From contig CAXXHN010000001.1 of the NCBI GenBank assembly GCA_963663735.2, positions 558,001 to 622,000 on the forward strand: DNA of 64,000 nucleotides, in the 5' to 3' direction. Positions 47,750 to 56,892 of the stretch are shown in pieces. Below the pieces are notes generated by a model, which saw only the letters and a program-made list of their open reading frames with translations, had not been told where the DNA came from and ran no database searches. The first letter of the stretch is position 1, and every line of letters starts with the position of its first letter. A program made the translations under genes and the position numbers. Origin of the DNA: G963663735 sp963663735 (GTDB taxonomy: Bacteria; Acidobacteriota; UBA6911; RPQK01; JAPXNP01).

Positions 47750-48865
47750 TCAGATCTCCATTACCCTTGACTTCGCATAGCTATCGGTCATTCCGGCAAT
47801 ATAGTCACATACCATGCGGGGGAGACCCTGTGATTTTATCCTCTTCTGAAGGGATGTGGACAGTTTATCTGGATGTTCAAGATAAAACTGAAAAAGCTCC
47901 CTGATTGTCAGCTGAGCTTTTTCCCGGCCCGCCACAAATTTCTCATGATTGTAAAGATTCCGTTGCAGAAACTCCTTCAATTCCTGGTTGGCACTGGCTG
48001 TTTCAGGATCCATTCCGACCAACCTGACTGGATTGTTTCTCACATCTTCCACTGAACCGATTTTCTTCTCCTTCAAGATATTCCGGGTATTCTCTATCAG
48101 GCTTGATGCGAGGTAATCAATTATGCGCCTGATCACCTCGCTTAATTTCAGCCGTTCAGAGGCGGCAGGGTATTCTCCCGCAACTCCTTCCCACAATCCA
48201 CTGAAAAGAGTGGACCCAAGGATCATCTGTTCAACATTAATCAGACCCGAGACATACCCGTCTTCAAGGTCGGCAGAACTGTAAGCAATTTCATCAGCCA
48301 GATCTATAAGCTGAGCTTCAAGGGGAGGTTTTTCTCCCAGGCGGTATTCACTGATGTCTATATAGGAACGGTCTCCAACATTATAATCGCGGCTGTGTTT
48401 TATGATGCCTTCCCGCACTTCAAAAGTCAGGTTAAGCCCGCGAAAGGCGGGATACTTAACCTCAAAATCTTCCACGATCCTCAAGGCATGGAGGTTATGT
48501 TCAAACCCTTCTCCATGCTGCAGCATGAGTTCATTCAGAATTCTCTCCCCAACATGGCTGAACGGAGGATGTCCAATATCATGGCTCAAGGCCAATACCT
48601 CGCATAGGTCGGTATTCAGATTCAAGGCCTGAGCGCTAGATCTTGAAATCTGTGTAACCTCCAGGGTATGGGTCAACCTGTTTCTGAAATGATCGGAAAT
48701 TTCAGGAGGGAAAACCTGTGTTTTCTTTTCCAGGCGACGGAAGGCCCTGGTGTGTATTACACGGTCCCTGTCCCTCTGAAATTCAAGCCTGTAAGGATGC
48801 ACAGTCTCCTGGTACTTCCTGCCCTGGGTCATTTTTTCTAAAAAAGCATAACTGGCAAGATTCAT
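47750..48865 (-). CDS. dgt: dGTP triphosphohydrolase-like HD protein
   Basis: Hydrolyses dNTPs, typically dGTP, to the deoxynucleoside and triphosphate. The HD metal site appears as RLTHTLEV, then LSHDIGHPPFSHVGE, EGIIKHSRDY and DLADEIAYSSADLEDG. The 371 residues match the clade-2 type. It is separated by 260 bases from yceD and begins a separate transcript. In other bacteria the same family controls dNTP pools or phage defence; housekeeping is likely here. Confidence 0.93.
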   Translation of the reverse strand: MNLASYAFLEKMTQGRKYQETVHPYRLEFQRDRDRVIHTRAFRRLEKKTQVFPPEISDHFRNRLTHTLEVTQISRSSAQALNLNTDLCEVLALSHDIGHPPFSHVGERILNELMLQHGEGFEHNLHALRIVEDFEVKYPAFRGLNLTFEVREGIIKHSRDYNVGDRSYIDISEYRLGEKPPLEAQLIDLADEIAYSSADLEDGYVSGLINVEQMILGSTLFSGLWEGVAGEYPAASERLKLSEVIRRIIDYLASSLIENTRNILKEKKIGSVEDVRNNPVRLVGMDPETASANQELKEFLQRNLYNHEKFVAGREKAQLTIRELFQFYLEHPDKLSTSLQKRIKSQGLPRMVCDYIAGMTDSYAKSRVMEI

Positions 48866-48946
48866 CTTTATCCTACTTTGTTCATATCACATACCCAGCA
48901 GGTTATTAATCAGGTCCCATCTCCCATTCCAGGGAAAGGAAAAGCT

Positions 48947-49462
48947 CTACTCCTGAAACTTAACTGTACCGGAAGGCCTTTCCGGTCCCAGGAGAAGGCT
49001 CTTTCTCTTTTTCCCTACCTGGACATGAACAATATTGGACTGGGTAGGGTACAACTCGGTCATTATAGAATTGTATACACTCAACTCAGATGGATAGGAT
49101 CCTTCTGTGCTTTCAAAATAACACCAGGTCGTACCGGGCTCGTGCTCTTTACCTAAATAATCCAGAGATACCTGCTTTCCGTTCAGCACTATCCGGAAGT
49201 CGGACTGGATATAGTCATTTATGACAAAGCCTGCTGAAGGAAGTTCTTTTTCAGTATCAAGATACAGTGATTTTCGGGCACGATCCCTGACGCATTCTTC
49301 CAGGTCGTCGGTGAACAGTTTCAGGGTTATTTCGAGGTGTTCTGTTTCGGCATTATAGTTTATTTCACAAATACTGGCTTTAAAAGGATGGGCGCAGGGC
49401 TCCCCAGAAGTAAGCATTAACAGCAAACTAAAAAAAAGGATGCCAATAATTGGTTTATACAT
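48947..49462 (-). CDS. Exported DUF6702-like protein
   Basis: A 171-residue protein starting at ATG 49462 with a signal peptide ending around LTSGEPCA. The mature part starts HPFKASICEINYN and has EITLKLFTDDLEECVRD, features I associate with the DUF6702 family of Bacteroidota. Mature domain is beta-rich. It stands downstream of an M1 peptidase and a HupE-like gene on the same strand. In Bacteroidota, as I recall, these three gene types are neighbours. The function is unknown. Confidence 0.7.
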   Translation of the reverse strand: MYKPIIGILFFSLLLMLTSGEPCAHPFKASICEINYNAETEHLEITLKLFTDDLEECVRDRARKSLYLDTEKELPSAGFVINDYIQSDFRIVLNGKQVSLDYLGKEHEPGTTWCYFESTEGSYPSELSVYNSIMTELYPTQSNIVHVQVGKKRKSLLLGPERPSGTVKFQE

Positions 49463-49582
49463 TTCACTGTTACAAATAACGGGTTCGGTACTGCTGTATA
49501 AAAGCAGAAGCACCTCCCGTCCGGCCACATCTCCGTCGCTTCCCAGCTTCAGCCCCTGGATATTAAGACATGTTCGTCAAAT

Positions 49583-51946
49583 CTAATCCTGCTCATTACC
49601 GTCAGGTCCTGCCTCTTCCTTTTCCTTCTCCAGGATCTTCCGGGCTTCCTGCATGGGATTATCTTCTGAATCCTGTTCCTGCTTAAACAGCTGGAACCTG
49701 GTGGGAATCACCCGGGCAGGCCAGTAATTATTGGACCTGTCCGTATCGGCGGTTTCCAGAAACGGATCAACCTCAATACTGCTGATTATTTTTTTTACAG
49801 GGAAGACCTTTGATACCTCCCCCTCGGCACAAAGCCAGATTTCAGCCGGGATTCTTACCACCTCTTCGGTACCATCCTCATACTCGAACCTCAGGATAAG
49901 GGGCATTACCAAACCGCCCTTGTTGATGAACGTCAACTGATAGTAATTAAATTCGGGATCAAGAAGCTCCTTCTCTTCGTCAGAAAGATTCTCATAATAT
50001 TTTTCATACTTTTCCTTGTCCAGGATAGTTATCTCAAAAGGATCGTAGGTATTATAAAAATCCGCGGCATCCTTATCCTTTTCCAGCCAGGTGGTCAGAC
50101 TCTCAAGATTGCGGGTGTGTCCGATAAACTCGGGGATCTCTTGCTCCTGCTTCTTCTGGAAGGGTTTCTCAATCTCTGGATTCTCTGTATCCACCTGGAA
50201 CAGCTTTACAGAAGCAAGATCAATATCCACGTAGTCAGTCGTGTAAAACCACCCTCTCCAGAACCAGTCAAGATCCACACCGGAGGCATCCTCCATGGTC
50301 CGGAAAAAATCTTCAGGAGCTGGATGTTTAAACATCCAGCGCTGAGCGTATTCCTTGAAAGCAAAATCAAACAGCTCCCGGCCCAGGACCGTTTCTCTCA
50401 AAATATTAAGGGCCGTGCATGGTTTGGCATAGGCATTGCTGCCAAAATTATAAAGAGATTCAGAATTGGTCATGATCGGCGTAAGCTGGCTCTTATCCCC
50501 CTTCATGTAGTCGGTAATCTTGTAGGCAGGACCACGCCTTGAGGGGTATTCATGCTCCCATTCCTGTTCACTCAGGTACTGCAGGAATGTATTGAGGCCT
50601 TCGTCCATCCAGGTCCACTGCCGTTCGTCGGAGTTGACTATCATCGGGAAAAAATTATGCCCGACTTCATGAATGATCACGCTGATCATCCCATATTTCG
50701 TACCCTTGGAATAGGTCCCGTCTTTTTCAGGTCTACCGCCGTTGAAGCAGATCATGGGGTATTCCATTCCAATCCTGTCAGTATGGACTGATATGGCCAC
50801 AGGATAGGGATAGTCAAAGGTAAATTTGGAATAGGTTTTCAGTGTATGGGCAACAACTTTTGTAGAATACTTTTCCCAGAGAGGATTTCCCTCTTTGGGA
50901 TAATAGGACATTGCCAGAACTGTACGATCTCCGAACCTTACTCCCATGGCATCCCAAATGAATTTCCGGGAACTGGCGAAGGCAAAATCACGGACATTTT
51001 CAGCCTTGAATTTCCACGTTTTCGTACTCTCGGCTTTTTCTCCTTCAGCCGCAAGCGCCTCTTCCGGGTTGACTATCATTATCGGAGAAGAGGCATCAGC
51101 CGCTGACCGGAGCCGTTCAATCTGCTCTGGTTTCAGGACTTCTTTTTCATTTTGCAGCAGCCCGGTTGCCCCCAACACATGGTCGGAAGGAACTGTTATG
51201 GAAACATCAAAATTTCCAAAAGGAAGAGTGAACTCTCCGGCTCCGAGGAACTGCTTATGCTGCCATCCTTCAACCTCGTTGTAGACAGCCATGCGGGGAT
51301 AAAACTGGGCGATGGTGTAGAGGTAATTGTCATCTTCTTCGAAATACTCGTAACCCGAACGCCCGCCATCCTTTTTCCGGTTATTTATGTTGTACCACCA
51401 GGTTATACTGAAAGTGAATTTATCTCCGGGTGCCATCAGTTTCGGAAGATCAATCCTCATCATGGTCTTTACCACAACATAACGCAGGTCCCGGCCCTGT
51501 TCATCAGTTATGGATTCAATCTTGAATCCGCCGTCAAAATCGTTATGCAGCCTCCTGATGGAGCTAAAGCTCTGTTTATCCTTAATTTCCAGGGTTGAGA
51601 TACTCCTGGCATCAGAGTCGATCGCCCTCATATTCTGGTCCAGCTGAAGCCATATATACTTCAGGGTGTCGGGGGACTCGTTGCAGTAGGTTATGACTTC
51701 CTTTCCGTCAATCCTCTGTGTTTTGTCGTCCAGAATGATATCAATTTTATAGTCTGCTCTCTGTTGCCAGTACTCATGGCCAGGCGCACCGGAAGCAGTT
51801 CGATAAACATTCGGCGTAGAAAACTCCTGCTTCAACTGCCTGAATTTACTTTTGTTTGTATTTTCACCCTGCAGGAAGCCTGCTGAGGTCAGGAAAATCA
51901 ACAATCCCCATAAAACCGCTGTCATGCTTCGTCTAATCATTTCCAT
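49583..51946 (-). CDS. M1 family metallopeptidase, exported
   Basis: A 787-residue zinc aminopeptidase of the gluzincin type. An N-terminal signal sequence (TAVLWGLLIFLTSAGFLQG) is followed by a beta-domain, the exopeptidase motif region GMEYP (393-397), the zinc site HEVGH (426-430) and the third ligand E449 in WMDEG. The C-terminal part has an acidic, glutamate-rich tail. It is probably periplasmic or surface-bound. Nine bases separate it from the HupE-like gene upstream, so they are cotranscribed. Confidence 0.92.
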   Translation of the reverse strand: MEMIRRSMTAVLWGLLIFLTSAGFLQGENTNKSKFRQLKQEFSTPNVYRTASGAPGHEYWQQRADYKIDIILDDKTQRIDGKEVITYCNESPDTLKYIWLQLDQNMRAIDSDARSISTLEIKDKQSFSSIRRLHNDFDGGFKIESITDEQGRDLRYVVVKTMMRIDLPKLMAPGDKFTFSITWWYNINNRKKDGGRSGYEYFEEDDNYLYTIAQFYPRMAVYNEVEGWQHKQFLGAGEFTLPFGNFDVSITVPSDHVLGATGLLQNEKEVLKPEQIERLRSAADASSPIMIVNPEEALAAEGEKAESTKTWKFKAENVRDFAFASSRKFIWDAMGVRFGDRTVLAMSYYPKEGNPLWEKYSTKVVAHTLKTYSKFTFDYPYPVAISVHTDRIGMEYPMICFNGGRPEKDGTYSKGTKYGMISVIIHEVGHNFFPMIVNSDERQWTWMDEGLNTFLQYLSEQEWEHEYPSRRGPAYKITDYMKGDKSQLTPIMTNSESLYNFGSNAYAKPCTALNILRETVLGRELFDFAFKEYAQRWMFKHPAPEDFFRTMEDASGVDLDWFWRGWFYTTDYVDIDLASVKLFQVDTENPEIEKPFQKKQEQEIPEFIGHTRNLESLTTWLEKDKDAADFYNTYDPFEITILDKEKYEKYYENLSDEEKELLDPEFNYYQLTFINKGGLVMPLILRFEYEDGTEEVVRIPAEIWLCAEGEVSKVFPVKKIISSIEVDPFLETADTDRSNNYWPARVIPTRFQLFKQEQDSEDNPMQEARKILEKEKEEAGPDGNEQD

Positions 51947-51955
51947 AAGTCCTCA

Positions 51956-52537
51956 TCACCAGAATTTTGTCTGGACCATTAACATAACCGCCATTCCGGC
52001 ACCTGCGCCTGAAATAAAGAGATTCCATTCAAACTGGCGAGCCCGGAAAACCCTGATAACCAAGGCAGCCAAAGCCAGGCTGGTTCCCACTATCATAAGC
52101 TGACCTATTTCAAGGCCCGTGTTAAACGCCAACAAAGGCTGCCAGATGCTCGACTCCCGGCCCAACAGTACCCTCAGATAATTGGAAAACCCCAGTCCGT
52201 GAATCAGACCGAAAAACAATGCCAGCGCGTAATTAAAGTGGATTTTTCTCTCCACAAGTCTACTCGATTTAAAAACATTTATCATGCAGGTAATAAAAAT
52301 GGTCACCGGAATCAGGAATTCAATCCATTCCGTCGGAACCTTTACTAGACCCAGTGTAGCAATAGCCAGGGTTGCGGAATGCCCCAGAGTGAAAGCAGTC
52401 ACCAGGATCAGAATATTCTTCCACCTTTTGATTTCATAAACAGCGCAAAGCGAAACTATAAAAACGATATGATCAAAAGCGGTAAAATCCGCAATATGCT
52501 TGAATCCCAGCAGTAAATAAAGCGCGAAATCAGACAA
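51956..52537 (-). CDS. HupE/UreJ-like membrane protein
   Basis: A 193-residue membrane protein with about six helices. Histidines in LLGFKHIADFTAFDHIVF, FTLGHSATLA and LIHGLGF lie in or near helices, the pattern of HupE/UreJ_2 proteins, which are linked to nickel or cobalt uptake. TTG 52537 is the start, with GGAGAAG at 8 bases. No hydrogenase or urease is nearby; instead it leads a possible operon with the M1 peptidase and the DUF6702-like gene. Metal delivery to the peptidase is conceivable, but inferred. Confidence 0.8.
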   Translation of the reverse strand: MSDFALYLLLGFKHIADFTAFDHIVFIVSLCAVYEIKRWKNILILVTAFTLGHSATLAIATLGLVKVPTEWIEFLIPVTIFITCMINVFKSSRLVERKIHFNYALALFFGLIHGLGFSNYLRVLLGRESSIWQPLLAFNTGLEIGQLMIVGTSLALAALVIRVFRARQFEWNLFISGAGAGMAVMLMVQTKFW

Positions 52538-52821
52538 GATGCTTCTCCAATAAACTCAGGTCTAGGAAATCTTGAACATAATAATATCGAATCGGATTAT
52601 ACCCAACTAAGGAGGCCTGCGCCAGTACTGAGACAGAGCTTTTTCTCAAGGACTAGGTTTGGCGGACAATAGTCTTTCTAAAACATTTCATTGCCACTTT
52701 AATGCCATAATAGTAATATTTTAACCTGGATCAGATTACCTTGATCACTTAGCTGAAGGGGGCTTTATTTCCATCTTTTTATAACCATTTTCAAACATCT
52801 TTTCATCACCAAGGAGGGACC
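52538..52821. other. Divergent promoter region
   Basis: 284 bases between the HupE-like gene and the deglycosidase-like pair. Only the AAGGAGG ribosome binding site at about 52811 is clear. No known regulatory motif is seen. Confidence 0.4.
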
Positions 52822-53796
52822 ATGAGTTACAGGATTACACGAAAACAATTCATGAAAACGGTGGCCGGATCTGCAGCTGTTGTCGCCATGAATCCGTCGG
52901 TAAACTTGGCGGCTGCGCTCAAACCAATGGCATTCAAGGGCAAACCAAAACGAGGGGTCTCGATTTACAGCTACCAGGGCGAATTCGGTGTTTCAATGAC
53001 CCTTGAAGACTGCTTCGCTGACATGTATGACATGGGCGCGGAAGGTGTTGAGATCCTCGCTAATGGACACATCCCTGGTTACCCGAATCCGACTGATGAG
53101 TGGGTCGAAAACTGGTTCGCCCTGTTGGAAAAATACGAACTGGTACCGGGAGAATATGGCCATTGGGTAGACTCCAGGCTCCACGAAGGACGTGAACTCA
53201 CCTCCAAAGAATCCTACGACATGCTGGTCCGTGACATCAAGCTGGCCAACAGGCTTGGATTCAAGGTAGGACGAACAAAACTGGGAGTCATTGATGAAAT
53301 CCTGACCCCGGTCAAAAACTGGCAGGAATTCATTAAAATGGCACTTCCGGTCGCCGAAGAGTATGACTTCAAGATGTGCCCTGAAATCCACATGCCTACC
53401 GTCCTGAAATCAAAAATGGTTGATGACTATATCAACTTCATCGAAAGGACCGGGACTAAAAACTTCGGGATTAATATTGATTTTGGAGTTTTCGCTGCCA
53501 GGGGTGACCGAATGATGAACATACCTGGAGTCAGCAAGGATCCCAGCGCGCCCGAGGATATGATTCCACTTCTGCCTTACCTTTATGCCTGCCACGCGAA
53601 ATTTACCAATATGTCAGATGACCTGATTGAAACGACCATCCCCTACGACAGGATAATTGAGATCCTGGTTGACAATAAATGGGAAGGCTACCTTCTGAGC
53701 GAGTATGAGGGGAAAAACAAGGATGTCCCCGGTTATGCATCCGATCAGCTGCGCAGGCAGCATGTCATGATGAAACGTTACCTGGGAGAAGCCTAG
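52822..53796 (+). CDS. C-glycoside deglycosidase alpha subunit-like TIM-barrel protein, exported
   Basis: The 324-residue protein is a sugar phosphate isomerase/epimerase-type TIM barrel. Probable metal ligands are E188 in CPEIHMP, D220 in NIDFG, H258 in YACHAKF and E294 in LLSEYEG; H190 is next to the site. The N-terminus ITRKQFMKTVAGSAAVVAM looks like a Tat signal with RK in place of RR. The next gene encodes a DUF6379-like protein, and this pairing marks C-glycoside deglycosidases (DgpB/DgpC and CarB/CarC type), which cleave carbon-carbon glycosidic bonds of 3-oxo-C-glycosides. AAGGAGG precedes ATG 52822. Other TIM-barrel isomerases cannot be excluded on this gene alone. Confidence 0.78.
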   Translation: MSYRITRKQFMKTVAGSAAVVAMNPSVNLAAALKPMAFKGKPKRGVSIYSYQGEFGVSMTLEDCFADMYDMGAEGVEILANGHIPGYPNPTDEWVENWFALLEKYELVPGEYGHWVDSRLHEGRELTSKESYDMLVRDIKLANRLGFKVGRTKLGVIDEILTPVKNWQEFIKMALPVAEEYDFKMCPEIHMPTVLKSKMVDDYINFIERTGTKNFGINIDFGVFAARGDRMMNIPGVSKDPSAPEDMIPLLPYLYACHAKFTNMSDDLIETTIPYDRIIEILVDNKWEGYLLSEYEGKNKDVPGYASDQLRRQHVMMKRYLGEA

Positions 53797-53855
53797 TTTT
53801 CAGAAGCAAATTATGTCAACAAATTAAAAAAATAGATTTCAAGGAGGTTTCTAAA

Positions 53856-54266
53856 ATGCTTGAAAAACCAAATATTCAATCAAGAGGATTCAGAAATATC
53901 TCAGAAGGCGGAAAGATCACCGGATTCCAGGTGCCGGTAAGGCTGACATACTACAGGGGAGTATGGCTTCCCCAGTTGAGGGCGTCGACAGTCACTGTCG
54001 ACGGAGAGACTTTCGGGCAAGAGCAAATAACCTGGCTGATAGAGGGAAAAACCTACGCTCAGACTGATCTTAAAAACCATCCGGAGGTGCAGTGGAGCAG
54101 CCTGACTCCGGCTATGCTTCAGGTCAGCAAGCCCGGCGGGCTTCCACTCGGCATCCATGATGTGGAAGTCAAGCTCACCTACAGCACGTCCTATCTACCC
54201 CCGAGAATGGACCTGGGATTCGGGGGAAGCGAACCCTTTAAACGAAGAATGACGCTTGTCAGGTAA
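53856..54266 (+). CDS. C-glycoside deglycosidase beta subunit-like protein (DUF6379)
   Basis: A 136-residue beta-rich protein without a signal peptide. Segments GKITGFQVPVRLTYYRG, TVDGETF, WLIEGKTYAQTDL and VSKPGGLPLGIHDVEVKL agree with the DUF6379 family, the small subunit of C-glycoside deglycosidases. It starts at ATG 53856 behind AAGGAGG, 59 bases after the TIM-barrel gene, so the two are cotranscribed. The small subunit normally caps the active site of the alpha subunit. The absence of an export signal next to an exported partner is odd, unless it leaves the cell with its folded partner. Confidence 0.75.
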   Translation: MLEKPNIQSRGFRNISEGGKITGFQVPVRLTYYRGVWLPQLRASTVTVDGETFGQEQITWLIEGKTYAQTDLKNHPEVQWSSLTPAMLQVSKPGGLPLGIHDVEVKLTYSTSYLPPRMDLGFGGSEPFKRRMTLVR

Positions 54267-54424
54267 ACAGCCGGAATCCATAAGCTGAAGAGCAGCCATC
54301 CTCTAAAGATGTACCCAGATGGAAAGTATCCATACCAGTAACACAGGCCGCTTCAAAGCCAAATATTGAAAACTGGGGAGACAGAAACAACTGCTGGAGG
54401 GGCTGGGTATCTATGGGGTTGAAA

Positions 54425-54502
<78 letters not shown>

Positions 54503-54917
54503 CGATTTGGAAGGTTGAATTATACCCAGAATAGTTAATTGTTATCAAGAAACAGTAAAAAAAATCTGACGGCAGGTTATCCAGAAAGCGCACCTGGTGC
54601 AATAGATTCCAAAATCAAAAGAGACAGCAAATGACATAAAGCCTTAAGCCCGCATTTCTCCCGGGCTTGCTTGTCAAGCCTGTGAGGACTCAGTCCCGGC
54701 AAGGGTTAAGGCTCTCAACAGCCCCCCTGACGTACCTGACACTACGGTGAAGAAGCCGACAGGTCATAAAGCGGCCAGGAAAAATCCAATCGCTGTTGCA
54801 GTGGTCAGCTGAATAGAAATGGGGGATGGATGAATCAATCCCGGATATTCCCCTGCCACTGATTCTATCCCTGGATTATTTATGATATGTTTGGATTCCA
54901 GGAAGGATTATTGACAA
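54503..54917. other. Intergenic region with candidate structured RNA
   Basis: 415 bases between tRNA-Ile and the lipoprotein decarboxylase. The part at 54640-54713 can fold into a closed multi-hairpin structure (listed separately). The rest has no coding frame or known element. Confidence 0.5.
54640..54713 (+). ncRNA. Candidate structured RNA of unknown class
   Basis: An 8-bp perfect stem, AGCCTTAA (54640-54647) with TTAAGGCT (54706-54713), encloses a GCCCG/CGGGC hairpin (54648-54652 with 54662-54666), a GGCTTG/CAAGCC hairpin (54664-54669 with 54675-54680) that overlaps it by three bases and so competes with it, and a GGAC/GTCC hairpin (86-89 with 93-96). The strand is uncertain because the structure is symmetrical; plus would place it in the leader of the decarboxylase gene. 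It fits no riboswitch consensus I know. Confidence 0.35.
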
Positions 54918-55712
54918 ATGAGAAAAATGAATCTGCCAGTAACCGGTTTAACACCGGCAATTTTGATTCTTTTCCTACTGGCGGCAGGGTGCTCGACTCC
55001 GGGAGACGGGGTGATTCAGTATTCGACGATTGACGCACTGCTTGCCGGATCCTATGACGGATTCGTGCTCCTTGAGGAACTCGACAGGGTCGGAAATCTG
55101 GGGATCGGAACCTTTGACCGGTTGGACGGAGAAATGATCCTGCTGGATGATGAATTCTGGCAGGCCCGGGCAGATGGGAAAATGATTCGTATGGAGGAGG
55201 ACGTGACCACTCCCTTTGCCTCCGTATGTGAATTCAGGCCTGATGTCACGCAGGATCTGCAGCAGCAATCTTCGCTGGCTGCGCTGACCAATTCCCTCGA
55301 CAGGATCTGCCAGGACGCCAACGGAATATACGCGGTAAAAATAACCGGGAATTTCAATTATGTAAAAACACGTTCTGTCCCATCACAGAAGAAACCATAT
55401 CCCCCATTGACTGAGGTGACCAAAAAACAGCCGGAGTTTGAAATCAGGGACAAATCGGGGACCATTGTTGGATTCAGGCTGCCCCCCTACATGAAGGGCC
55501 TGAATGTTCCGGGATGGCACCTGCATTTCCTGTCGGATGACCGATCATTCGGAGGGCATCTTCTCCAGGTGGAAATGGAAAAAGGATCCTGCCAGGTTGA
55601 CAGCCTTAATCGCCTGACTGTGGAACTGGACAAAACCGGCCGGGGAATGTCCGGGCTTGATCTGACCATAGACCGCTCTGAAGAGCTGAAACAGGTGGAA
55701 GGCACCGAATAA
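54918..55712 (+). CDS. Alpha-acetolactate decarboxylase, lipoprotein form
   Basis: Converts 2-acetolactate to acetoin. The 264-residue protein has a lipoprotein signal with lipobox LAAGC (Cys25), then the family core: GTFDRLDGEMILLD (64-77), TTPFASVCEF, KTRSV with R152, and the zinc histidines H201, H203 and H214 in GWHLHFLSDD and FGGHLL. All catalytic landmarks are present. ATG 54918 has GGAAGG upstream. Extracellular forms with signal peptides are known in Gram-positive bacteria; a lipid-anchored form is less usual. No acetolactate synthase is nearby. Confidence 0.92.
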   Translation: MRKMNLPVTGLTPAILILFLLAAGCSTPGDGVIQYSTIDALLAGSYDGFVLLEELDRVGNLGIGTFDRLDGEMILLDDEFWQARADGKMIRMEEDVTTPFASVCEFRPDVTQDLQQQSSLAALTNSLDRICQDANGIYAVKITGNFNYVKTRSVPSQKKPYPPLTEVTKKQPEFEIRDKSGTIVGFRLPPYMKGLNVPGWHLHFLSDDRSFGGHLLQVEMEKGSCQVDSLNRLTVELDKTGRGMSGLDLTIDRSEELKQVEGTE

Positions 55713-55761
55713 AACAGGGGATAGCGACTCACCCGGGAATATCACGCCAGGGAAAAGACAT

Positions 55762-56604
55762 ATGAAAAAAGAAAATAGTTCAGGCACTACGGTACTTATA
55801 ACTGGGGGATCCGCCGGTATAGGGATGATCGCGGCCAGGGACCTGGCTGAAAGGGGTTATACGGTATATGCCGCGGCCAGGGGACTTGAAAAAATGGAAC
55901 CCCTCAAGGCTTTCGGAATCCATCCTGTCAGGATGGACCTCACTAAAACTGATTCAATAAAAAGCGGGCTTGATGAAATATTTTCCCTTACAGGAGACAT
56001 AGATATCCTGATAAACAACGCTGGATATGGTTCCTATGGAGCTGTGGAAGATGTGCCAATGGAGGAAGCCAGGCGTCAGTTCGAAGTCAACCTTTTTGGC
56101 CTGGCTGAGCTTACCAAGGCTGTACTCCCCGGGATGAGAAAAAAGGGAAAGGGAAGAATCATCAACATATCTTCCATCGCGGGCCGCATACACACCCCTT
56201 TTGCTTCCTGGTACCACGCATCCAAGCATGCCCTGGAAGGATTTAACAGTTGCCTTCGCACTGAAGTATCTCCTTATGGCATCAAGGTTATCTCAATTCA
56301 ACCGGGGCCAGTCAGGACAGGATGGCTGGAAATATCCACCAGTAACCTTGTAAAAAATTCAGGCCGGGGTGCTTATGCCAGGGAAGTGGCGACTGTCTGC
56401 AAATCCTTTGAAAAAATCTTCTCCATCCCATTTGCCTCCGCCTCTCCCGAAAAAATTGCCGGAGTAATAGTGAAAGCAGCAACTTCCAGAAAACCGGCCA
56501 CAAGGTATATTGCTCCGTTCGGCGCGAAGTTAATGCTGTTACTTCGCTGGATTCTTCCTGACCGGATTTTAGACTTTATCACCAGGAAAAGCATTGGTCT
56601 TTAA
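55762..56604 (+). CDS. Short-chain dehydrogenase/reductase
   Basis: A 280-residue classical SDR: TGGSAGIG (14-21) for the cofactor, NNAG (85-88), catalytic S138, Y151 and K155 in YHASK. The C-terminal 60 residues have a hydrophobic stretch (LMLLLRWILPDRIL) like membrane-associated retinol or lipid-type SDRs. It lies 49 bases after the acetolactate decarboxylase gene; diacetyl/acetoin reduction is therefore possible, but the C-terminus argues for a larger hydrophobic substrate. Confidence 0.85.
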   Translation: MKKENSSGTTVLITGGSAGIGMIAARDLAERGYTVYAAARGLEKMEPLKAFGIHPVRMDLTKTDSIKSGLDEIFSLTGDIDILINNAGYGSYGAVEDVPMEEARRQFEVNLFGLAELTKAVLPGMRKKGKGRIINISSIAGRIHTPFASWYHASKHALEGFNSCLRTEVSPYGIKVISIQPGPVRTGWLEISTSNLVKNSGRGAYAREVATVCKSFEKIFSIPFASASPEKIAGVIVKAATSRKPATRYIAPFGAKLMLLLRWILPDRILDFITRKSIGL

Positions 56605-56892
56605 TAAAACTAAAAGTTGGATTAAAATTTTCATCATCCAGATGTTTGCAGGATGGGGTTCCGGGGAATTCTGATACATAATCATTCAGGTCCTGTTTCT
56701 CGAAAGGGTCCATAGCAGGGCAGTAGAGACACCAGCCCTGACAAGGATTTAGGCCGAGGTCATCACAAGAGTGTCAGCTGGGGGACAAAGGGGGTTGGAC
56801 CTACTTCCGATAACCACCTGTCATCTGCGGGATCTGGGCAATATTAAATAAACCGGGCGAACCGTCTCCGCGACATGGCAAAACATTTTTAA
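56605..56892. other. Intergenic spacer before the potassium channel gene
   Basis: 288 bases with no supported gene, RNA or repeat. Presumed promoter region of the channel gene. Confidence 0.4.

Noticed and set aside
54721..54790. Possible cobalamin riboswitch or group II intron remnant after the candidate RNA
   Set aside because: GC-rich words resemble fragments of such cores, but the order and pairing do not fit either class.
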